Assembly (NCBI GenBank): GCA_017646685.1
Contig: JAGCLZ010000059.1
Location: 1 to 38,016 of the forward strand
Origin: Bacteroidales bacterium
GTDB lineage: Bacteria; Bacteroidota; Bacteroidia; Bacteroidales; P3
Length of the DNA stretch: 38,016 nucleotides
Direction of reading: 5' to 3'
Part shown: positions 1 to 7,100 of the stretch, piece after piece
How positions within the stretch are numbered: position 1 is the first letter of the stretch
How the letters are laid out: each line of letters opens with the position of its first letter
Program-made: the position numbers and the translations under genes
The notes under the pieces: model-generated
Databases searched by the model: none
Told to the model about the DNA's origin: nothing
What the model saw: the letters and a program-made list of their open reading frames with translations, nothing else

Positions 1-264
1 CAAAGCGAAGCCAAAATCCGTTGTCCTCACCCCCTAAAAACCGCCACAAAACCAAAAAGTTATCAACAAAAACAAGATAATGGCTCTTTTAGGCCGTTTT
101 GAGCCGTTTTATTTTATAGCATTCGCACCGGTATACATACTGTATATACGACTATAACTAGTATAATAACTTTTCCCTATCCATCTGATTACTTGACAAT
201 AGCAAAAAAATGACACTTAAAGCCATTTTTCGATAAGTTATTAACAACTAAAACGATATAAGGA
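1..264. other. Gene-free left edge upstream of the HU-related gene
   Basis: No convincing coding region is seen. The stretch is AT-rich and holds two similar short sequences, AAGTTATCAACAA near 57 and AAGTTATTAACAA near 235, which are one or two changes away from a DnaA box. Two sites are too few to call an origin. The last part leads into the promoter of the next gene. Confidence 0.5.
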
Positions 265-296
265 TTTGGCAATTCTGTTTTTTGGTTGTATCTTTG
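265..296 (+). promoter_or_regulatory. Bacteroidetes-type promoter of the HU-related gene
   Basis: TTTG (265-268), a 20-bp spacer, and TATCTTTG (289-296) match the Bacteroidetes consensus TTTG-N19/20-TAnnTTTG. The predicted transcript starts near 302, leaving a leader of roughly 78 nt before the ATG at 381. No strong ribosome binding site is visible, which is normal for this phylum. Confidence 0.65.
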
Positions 297-380
297 CAAA
301 CGAAAACAGAAGGGCTACTATAAACCGAGAGTCAGTTGTACATCGGGGTTCTTCGATAAACATAATCAAATATTCATAAT

Positions 381-923
381 ATGATAAGTATCATATCTAA
401 GGAGCAGCCTACTCCTATAATAGGCACAAAAAACACGGAGTTGAAATACTCCCTCCACATTCAGTATGCCGGAACAGTTTCTACCAAAGAGGTAGTGGCC
501 TTTGCCTGCAAGCACACCGGTATGCAATCCACTGCCATGAAAGCCGCATTGGATAGCTGTTGTCAAACCATTGAGCTCTTCCTTTCGATGGGCTACAGGG
601 TACAGTTGGGCGAACTGGGCACATTCTTTGCCACTACCGATAGCACAACTGTGTACAGCAATGTCGATGCAGGTTTGTCTCAACTAAACAGGTTGAGAGT
701 TCGCTTTGATGCCAACAAAGAGCTGAAGCATGCTATAAACAATGCCGAAAAACGACTTGTGGCCATCCAGAGGTTGGTAGATCCCGAAAAGAAGATCTAC
801 GAAACTATCAGTACCAACCAACTTACCGACGGCAGCCAGCCGGGCGGAAGTGGTGGCAGTGGAGGAAACTCCGATAGCGGAGGAGGAAATTCCGATTCCG
901 GAGGTGGCGATTTGGTGGGATAA
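381..923 (+). CDS. HU-related histone-like DNA-binding protein with a Gly/Ser tail
   Basis: The 180-residue protein resembles the Bacteroidetes HU-related family (TIGR01201-like), which are predicted nucleoid or DNA-binding proteins. Residues 20-125 carry the HU-like fold: a helical first half, then the segment GYRVQLGELGTF where HU proteins have the start of their DNA-binding beta arm. The C-terminal 30 residues are low complexity, almost only Gly, Ser, Asn and Asp, and probably disordered. The start at the ATG at 381 fits the promoter upstream, and a strong terminator follows at once, so the gene is monocistronic. The exact DNA target cannot be read from the sequence. A structural nucleoid role is the default, and a regulatory role is possible. 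Confidence 0.8.
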   Translation: MISIISKEQPTPIIGTKNTELKYSLHIQYAGTVSTKEVVAFACKHTGMQSTAMKAALDSCCQTIELFLSMGYRVQLGELGTFFATTDSTTVYSNVDAGLSQLNRLRVRFDANKELKHAINNAEKRLVAIQRLVDPEKKIYETISTNQLTDGSQPGGSGGSGGNSDSGGGNSDSGGGDLVG

Positions 924-938
924 ACCCAACCGGATCAT

Positions 939-971
939 GCGTCGGCAAGAACTTGCCGACGCTTTTTTTTT
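939..971 (+). terminator. Intrinsic terminator of the HU-related gene
   Basis: Arms GCGTCGGCAAG (939-949) and CTTGCCGACGC (952-962) form a GC-rich hairpin, followed directly by nine T residues (963-971). Confidence 0.9.
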
Positions 972-1036
972 GCCCTACCTTACCCCATTCCACTCCCCCC
1001 AAAAACACCACTTTTCCACACTTTTCCCCAAAAAAT

Positions 1037-1090
1037 CGAATAATCGTTTTCTCAAAAATGAATAATCATTTTTAAGAAAACGATTATTCG
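1037..1090. repeat. Long inverted repeat (about 25-bp stem, 4-nt loop)
   Basis: CGAATAATCGTTTTCT (1037-1052) is the exact reverse complement of 1075-1090. Inside it, after a single mismatch, AAAAATGA (1054-1061) pairs with TCATTTTT (1066-1073) around a 4-nt loop. The core CGAATAATCG occurs again at 1126-1135. No T-run follows on either strand, so it is not a classic terminator. It could be a protein-binding palindrome, a structured RNA or a remnant of a mobile repeat. Confidence 0.8.
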
Positions 1091-1245
1091 GTCCATATAC
1101 AACCGATCGATTGTTTTTGGAAAAACGAATAATCGGTTTTTCTCTACAAACATTGCTTTCCACCACAAAAACCGCCACAGTTTTAGCCCAAAACTATGGG
1201 AGTTTTTATGGGGTAACCACATAGGTTTAGCATAGATGTTGTACC

Positions 1246-1265
1246 ACTATTGCAATGCTATTGCA
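1246..1265 (+). repeat. Direct repeat flanking the CRISPR-Cas locus (left copy)
   Basis: ACTATTGCAATGCTATTGCA, the partner of 8589-8608. It may be a trace of insertion of the whole locus, or just a member of a dispersed short repeat family. Confidence 0.6.
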
Positions 1266-1337
1266 TATATTCATAACACTGCATTAATAAACAAGCCATA
1301 TTTAGAGTATATAAATAAAGGCGTAAAACAACCGACC

Positions 1338-1365
1338 GTTGTCCGTTGTCCATTGTCTGTTGTCC
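1338..1365 (+). repeat. Four tandem heptamers GTTGTCC
   Basis: Units are GTTGTCC, GTTGTCC, ATTGTCT and GTTGTCC at 1338, 1345, 1352 and 1359. They end three bases before the degenerate last repeat of the CRISPR array. This is a simple short tandem repeat of unknown role. Confidence 0.75.
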
Positions 1366-1367
1366 GA

Positions 1368-2171
1368 TAAAACACCAAGTAGAAATTATTTGTCTTTTAT
1401 AGACATAGAATAAATAACCAAATAAAAGATTACGATCTACAATAGTAGAAATTATTTGTCTCTATAGACAGCCAACATTGGAATCAAGAACTTCAATTAT
1501 CTACACCAAGTAGAAATTATTTGTCTCTATAGACAGCGAGAGCAAGGCGAGCTACAGCACTATGAATCTACACCAAGTAGAAATTATTTGTCTCTATAGA
1601 CGAAAACCCTATATATTGGGCGTTGGAAATCTACACCAAGTAGAAATTATTTGTCTCTATAGACGTAGAAGGCATTCAGCTCGATGGCTTTCTATCTACA
1701 CCAAGTAGAAATTATTTGTCTCTATAGACATTGAGCGACTTAGTTAGCTCGTACTCATCTACACCAAGTAGAAATTATTTGTCTCTATAGACTACATCTG
1801 TTCGCTTACAGCCCATGTCAATCTACACCAAGTAGAAATTATTTGTCTCTATAGACGAAAAGAGACAGATATAAATTTATGTTATCTACACCAAGTAGAA
1901 ATTATTTGTCTCTATAGACTTGTTTAATGAACGTGCGGAGGTATATCATCTACACCAAGTAGAAATTATTTGTCTCTATAGACCCTAAAGATAGAGACCA
2001 ACGGGATAGAATCTACACCAAGTAGAAATTATTTGTCTCTATAGACTTTGAGTTGCGTGTAAACAAGTTTGCCATCTACACCAAGTAGAAATTATTTGTC
2101 TCTATAGACGAATTTAACCCTCCAAAAAATTGGGAATCTACACCAAGTAGAAATTATTTGTCTCTATAGAC
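1368..2171 (-). CRISPR. Type V-A CRISPR array, 13 repeats and 12 spacers, read on the minus strand
   Basis: The 36-nt repeat in RNA sense begins GTCTATAGAGACAAAT and ends AATTTCTACTTGGTGTAGAT. Its 3' end is the Cas12a handle, with a TCTAC/GTAGA stem and a 5-nt loop. Repeat starts on the plus strand are 1368 (degenerate), 1435 (35-nt variant), 1499, 1566, 1629, 1694, 1757, 1821, 1884, 1948, 2011, 2074 and 2136. Spacers from old to new are 30, 29, 31, 27, 29, 27, 28, 27, 28, 27, 27 and 26 nt. The degenerate repeat at 1368-1404 and the variant at 1435-1469 mark the leader-distal end, so the array runs the same way as the cas genes. All spacers differ from one another, and I saw no match to them inside the window. 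Confidence 0.98.
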
Positions 2172-2188
2172 CCATAAGAGCCTCGAAA

Positions 2189-2202
2189 ACTTTTGCAAAA
2201 GT
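2189..2202. promoter_or_regulatory. Perfect 14-bp palindrome in the leader
   Basis: ACTTTTGCAAAAGT is its own reverse complement. It overlaps the -7 element of the array promoter and the expected start of transcription. It could be an operator, or a site read by the adaptation proteins. Confidence 0.6.
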
Positions 2203-2226
2203 ACGAAATATTTATATACCAGCAAA
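2196..2226 (-). promoter_or_regulatory. Array promoter, full Bacteroidetes consensus
   Basis: On the minus strand, TTTG (2226-2223), a 19-bp spacer and TACTTTTG (2203-2196) fit TTTG-N19-TAnnTTTG exactly. Transcription would begin near 2190, about 18 nt before the first repeat. The pre-crRNA would therefore start close to the first repeat and be made independently of the cas operon. Confidence 0.75.
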
Positions 2227-2379
2227 ATAAAAAGTAGAATATTTTGCTTCCTTGCCTACATTTTTACCCCCCTATCTATTTTTATTTATGAATATTCAAT
2301 TATTAATCAATGTATTACTTTATTTACTATTCCAAATAAAGACTAAGGTTTGCAAATTGTATTTTCACTGTAAAATACT

Positions 2380-2649
2380 TCAAAAATATACTACATCTGT
2401 ATCACGATGTATAGCATTCCCATACTTTTTCAAATTCACATTGGATACATCAAATATTATTACACTATCATCCGCTGTAAAATGTTTGGCAAACGCATCT
2501 ACCTTTGCTTGCAAATTATCCATTACTCTCTTTGTATTGTTCAGCTCATATACAGAGTACTGCAATCGTACTGCTCCATTCTTGGTCAGCATTTTGCTAA
2601 ATCTATCCCGCAACTTATCGTCGCTTATATCGTAACTTATTACCAACAT
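2380..2649 (-). CDS. cas2: CRISPR-associated protein Cas2
   Basis: The 89-residue protein has the Cas2 ferredoxin-like fold pattern. It opens with the first beta strand MLVISYDIS, whose Asp is the usual metal-site residue. The segment RLQYSVYEL follows, and the strand SVIIFDVSN lies near residue 65. Cas2 dimers bridge two Cas1 dimers to form the spacer integrase. The ATG (2649-2647) shares one base with the cas1 stop codon (TAATG), so the two are translationally coupled. Length is normal for the family. It is the last cas gene before the leader. Confidence 0.95.
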   Translation of the reverse strand: MLVISYDISDDKLRDRFSKMLTKNGAVRLQYSVYELNNTKRVMDNLQAKVDAFAKHFTADDSVIIFDVSNVNLKKYGNAIHRDTDVVYF

Positions 2650-3623
2650 TATATTTCAAATTTAGGGTAACACTCTATAGACTTACCTTGCATAAAACAT
2701 CTATAATATGCTTGTACATACTTAAACACTTCTGTTTTATAGGGTATAAGTGCATCAAAAAATATTTTGCAATAGTTTTTATTCTTTTCAAACTTTAGTT
2801 TGTATTCGCCCTTAATACAAATAAAGTCGCTTTCCGAACATTGACTTCTATTGAATGCCGTACGCACTGCATGGTCTATTATACATCGGAATGGCTCCAT
2901 AATATCACAAATCAGAGATTTTCGTTTAAACCACAGTCTATGATAAACACCCATATACACATCAAAACCGAACATTCGCACAAAACATTCTATATAATTA
3001 AATAGTATTGTATAACCTATATCGAGGGTTGTATTCATTATATCACATTTTGTCCTTGGCTTACGTGCCACCCAATTGTTCTTTTGATAATAAGCAGTAA
3101 AAAAACTTTTAGATGCCATACCCTCCATACCCATAAGACTATTATAGTCTGTTTCCATTTCTACTTTTGCAGCAATGTTTATACACACTTCTACTGCTTC
3201 TAGGGTAAGAGCATCTTTCATCCTTGTTTTCTTTAGCAGTGATATTTGGTTCTCTATTTTGTTCCTTACCAAATGGCGTGCAATGGATATATCGTTCTTA
3301 TCCATTGCATATTGCTTTTGTCGTAGCAGATAATTAGCTTCGGCATCATTAGCCCAAAAGAACACCGGTCTGAAACTTGGATTTACCACCACCAACGCCA
3401 CTCCATACTTTTTGCATTTATCTATAAGTGGCGTAGTTACACTGATGTGTCCCATCACAAAAAGCATCAAAACCTTTTGGAAAGGAATTTTTGTAAGAGT
3501 TTTTGTTTCATCGGCTTCTTCTTGTTCAAGAAGCAATTCACCATTACTTACCCTGAGGTTTTTCTTTTCCAAACAGTTTATTACAAATATGCTTCTATAT
3601 TCTATATCTTTATGAGTAAACAT
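2649..3623 (-). CDS. cas1: CRISPR-associated endonuclease/integrase Cas1
   Basis: Cas1 joins new spacers to the leader end of the array. From the ATG at 3623 the protein has 324 residues. The metal-binding residues of the family are present: Glu167 in the GMEGMA segment, His228 in VYHRLW, and Asp240/Glu243 in the block CDIMEPFR. A longer frame opens at 3692, but the start at 3623 removes a hydrophobic leader untypical of Cas1. That start lies within the last codons of cas4 (14-nt overlap), a common arrangement for coupled translation. The stop overlaps the cas2 start. With Cas4 and Cas2 it completes the type V-A adaptation module. Confidence 0.95.
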   Translation of the reverse strand: MFTHKDIEYRSIFVINCLEKKNLRVSNGELLLEQEEADETKTLTKIPFQKVLMLFVMGHISVTTPLIDKCKKYGVALVVVNPSFRPVFFWANDAEANYLLRQKQYAMDKNDISIARHLVRNKIENQISLLKKTRMKDALTLEAVEVCINIAAKVEMETDYNSLMGMEGMASKSFFTAYYQKNNWVARKPRTKCDIMNTTLDIGYTILFNYIECFVRMFGFDVYMGVYHRLWFKRKSLICDIMEPFRCIIDHAVRTAFNRSQCSESDFICIKGEYKLKFEKNKNYCKIFFDALIPYKTEVFKYVQAYYRCFMQGKSIECYPKFEI

Positions 3624-4176
3624 TTTCCACTTCGGTTTTATCGCAAAGATTACAATAAATACAATGTAGGCATTTATTAGGATTGGGTACAAAATAGTCC
3701 GCAGGGTTATAGTTTCTGAACCGTTGTATAAATTCTGTCAATTCATTCTTTTCCTCTTCCGTAGGAATCTTTATGGGTATCATTCTATTGGTGGATATTT
3801 CATAAAAGGCAAGTTTTTCTATTTTATATCCCAATTCTAACATACAGTAGTACTGAGCCCAAAGCTGATACAGTTGACCACGATATATCTGCTTCAGTTT
3901 ATACTTGCGTTCTATAAGCATCTTTTCTTTTTGCTTATACACATCTATTTTTCCCATCACCCCCAACTCGTCCGACGAAACCGGTAGCGACAATATATCG
4001 TTGCTCGAAGTACTAGATGTTTTTCCATCCGTAGCCGTATGTGCTATTGTACCTTTGGTTTGCGGTGTGGCATGATACAACCCTTCGTCCGCATCCATAT
4101 ACACATTGTGCAGATATATGGAATACGGACAAAAGATATAATCATTCAGCGTTGATATGGAAATATAATCTTCCAC
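3610..4176 (-). CDS. cas4: CRISPR-associated exonuclease Cas4
   Basis: Cas4 is a RecB-family nuclease with an iron-sulfur cluster that trims prespacers and selects those with a correct PAM. The 188-residue protein shows all four cluster cysteines: Cys16, then Cys169, Cys172 and Cys175, with a further Cys178 in the CxxCxxCxxC tail. The nuclease residues His46, Asp78 (GKIDVY), Glu89 and Lys91 (IERK) are also present. The start is a GTG at 4176, because the only nearby ATG runs straight into a stop and later Met codons would remove Cys16. The start lies 4 nt after the cas12a stop. Confidence 0.93.
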   Translation of the reverse strand: MEDYISISTLNDYIFCPYSIYLHNVYMDADEGLYHATPQTKGTIAHTATDGKTSSTSSNDILSLPVSSDELGVMGKIDVYKQKEKMLIERKYKLKQIYRGQLYQLWAQYYCMLELGYKIEKLAFYEISTNRMIPIKIPTEEEKNELTEFIQRFRNYNPADYFVPNPNKCLHCIYCNLCDKTEVENVYS

Positions 4177-4180
4177 TACA

Positions 4181-7100
4181 TTATTTTTTCGATTTTGATT
4201 CTTTCCTTAGAGCAAACTCAGGTAAATATTTTTCCCACTCTTCTCTATTCAAGAGCCACATATCCCATTCTCTATCCGAAATAAACAAATCCGGTTCTTT
4301 GCCTTTACCTTTTGCATATTTGATATGTTCGTGCATTATCAAACCTTTGCGAGCTATATTGTATGCTCCATTGGCATCGGCATCTACTATTTGTGCCAAA
4401 TCGCCATTATTTATGTGGTTTCGTGTATCGAAATGTTCTCCTTTTTCATTACGAACAGGCGAATACAAAAAGTTGTCATCCTTTTCATCCTTTTCATTCT
4501 TTCCACTATTTCGTATTTGTTGTATTACATTAATCACATACACCAAACTTTGCCAAGCCGTTTCGTTTCTACCATCTAGTTTATTTATCTCTCTACCATC
4601 CTTTATTATTTGGTCTTTAAATGATTTTGTTTTATCAAAGCCTTCAAATATTTTATTTAGCATACCCACTATATCCACTTGCTCCGGTATCCATATATCA
4701 TAATCAGTTTGAGCAGACTTTTTATTTTGGAAACGTGGTAAACTCACTCCATCTTTGCCGGAATACATCACCCATTCCTTGCCTACATTATTTTCCTTAT
4801 ATGTGAAGTAATAATCCTTACCATCGAAACCAAAATCCGTAAACTTATCCATTATCTGTTCCTTTATCCCATCTATTTTACCATTTTTCAAATATATGGT
4901 TTTTCTCCAACCTGTAGCCGGATCTGTTACCGATGTATAATTGGCTCGGGTATATAACATTACACCAAACTGCTTTTTACCTTCAATATCCTGATATGTT
5001 CCAAATGGCGGAGTTAGTTGCAGAGCTTTACCAACCGACCCTATTTCGCCATTCTTAGCCTCTTTGTCCACCACAAAGTTTAATTTCTTTGCAAGGGCTG
5101 TTTCCAATTTCTGATATACTTGTTTTTCAATCTTTTGACGACTATCTTTCATTCCCCTGCTAAGGTCTTCCAATACAATATATGCGTGTGGATTAATATT
5201 TCCTTCCTTGTCTTTTATTATTGTATTGGTCAAACCATGTACCACATGCGATATATACCCATCCTTCAAATTACTTATATTCTTTACTCTTTGCATGTTC
5301 TTCCTTGCCTTGTCTCTTTCGTCGGCTCTTACTTCCAATTTTTCCACATAATTAGTTCCGTTTATCACATCATAATGCTTACATCCGTTATCAACTATTT
5401 TTCCATTGCTATCTATTATGCAACTATATACAAGGTGTTTCTCTCCACGGTCTATACCTATAAAATTTAATACTTCTGCTTTCTGAAACACATCATTAAC
5501 TACACTATTAATACCGTCATCATTTTGATTTCCATCTTTGTAATTAAGAGTTACAGAAAGATGAAAGATATATTTATCTTCCGAAAATCTTTTATTAGAG
5601 ATAATTGGATAAGAAAATTTACCTTTAAGCTCTTCTGCATGATGACCTCTTTCTAGTGTTTTTTTATCATATTCAAATGCTTTTTTTCTAAAAAATATTT
5701 CTCCACTTCCAATATCTACACAATCCGCAAAACCATCTTCGTGCATAAGTGCTCTAAAAAACAAAGTATGCAAATTCTCTTTTTCCGTAGTTCTTTTTCT
5801 TCTTATTCCTTTCGAATATGTCTCACTATATGATAAATCTTTATTAGCGATTTTAAATAAGAACAAATCTTCACCATTATGTTTATCAAACTCTTCTGAA
5901 CTTACATTAAAAAAGAGAAATGTTTTATTTTTAGAAGTAATTTCTTCTATGTCATTTATCAATGATTTCAATCCCTCAAATCCAACATATTCATTAGAAA
6001 CTATTCTTTCCAACGAGTTTAATCTTGTATAGTTTTTACAATTATCTACAAGTAGATTTATTGTATCATTTACTACTTCTAAAAGTTGATTATTATTTAG
6101 TACTTCCTTGAAATATTCACTCTCTGACAATCTTTTAAACAATTCTAATGGTGTTATTTCACCCTTAGGATTTGTTTTGTTAATACGTTCTGATTCATCC
6201 CTCTCTTCTTCAGTTTTGGTATAAGTTAATTCTTTAACCAGCTTTTGAATCAATTTTTTCTTTTCTTTATAACCATTACGATATATATTTTTAGCACCAA
6301 TTTGATAATATTCTAAACGTTCATAATCACTTTTATCATCTTCTTTTACTTCATTTTTCAAATGACAACGAAACAATTTATCATTATTACTTATACCTAG
6401 ATAGTATTCATATTCCCCAGATATTAAATGTTTTTTCCGGAATATATACCCTCCATATTGAGTTCCATCTTTTTTCTTAGTATGAGAATCTACAAAACCA
6501 TTCAAGAAATCACCTTTTCCAAAATTCAGTTTCAACATATTATCTTTTACATCATCTTGGGGTTTCTTTGAAAGATAATTATGTAAAAGATCATACCACC
6601 TAAACCAATTATATTTATCATTGTGCAACAGACTATTAAGCATATTTTCCATTTCGGTATCGGGAAGGCTTCCTTTAATTTTGTTTTTACGCACCGAAAA
6701 ATAACGTACTATAGCCATACTATTTGTTGCATATTTAAACCATTCATCAACTTGGTTTACATTTTCATCTTCTTCGTCATTTAGTACTTTTTTATCTTTA
6801 TAGCATTTTAGATCTATAACTTTATTTGCTTTATCTAAAAATAGCTTTGTTTTATTCTCTATCTCATTGCATAAAAGATTGATTAAGTTTACACTTACAG
6901 ATAAATCTTTATTCACACTTTTATTCTCAATAAGATAATTCTTAAACACATACTCTGTACCCACACTATTCAAAACACTAAATAAATCCGACAATTCAAC
7001 TGCTTCTAATAATTGTACAGTATCTTCATCTTGAGATGTACATTTTTTAGTACATCCTTTATTACCCTTCAATAAATCTTTTATAGTATGCCAATTGGTA

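Larger units (their letters stand above)
972..1367. other. Gene-free stretch between the HU-related gene and the CRISPR array
   Basis: No credible gene is seen on either strand. The interval contains a long hairpin (1037-1090) with a third copy of its core at 1126-1135. It also holds CAAAACTATGGGAGTT (1189-1204), which recurs 9 kb away. ACTATTGCAATGCTATTGCA (1246-1265) recurs just beyond cas12a. Four tandem heptamers of the type GTTGTCC (1338-1365) abut the old end of the array. Confidence 0.6.
2172..2379 (-). promoter_or_regulatory. CRISPR leader
   Basis: This 208-bp AT-rich stretch lies between the stop of cas2 and the first, least degenerate repeat, where a leader is expected. The short reading frames in it look incidental. 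It carries the array promoter (2196-2226) and a perfect 14-bp palindrome (2189-2202). Confidence 0.85.

Noticed and set aside
57..247. DnaA-box-like sites (AAGTTATCAACAA and AAGTTATTAACAA) as a replication origin
   Set aside because: Only two imperfect sites and no origin-linked genes such as dnaA or dnaN nearby.
2252..2635. 127-residue open frame on the plus strand through the leader and cas2
   Set aside because: Most of it is the antisense of cas2 and the rest is leader.
3624..3692. Longer cas1 starting at 3692
   Set aside because: It would add a hydrophobic leader untypical of Cas1 and a larger overlap with cas4.
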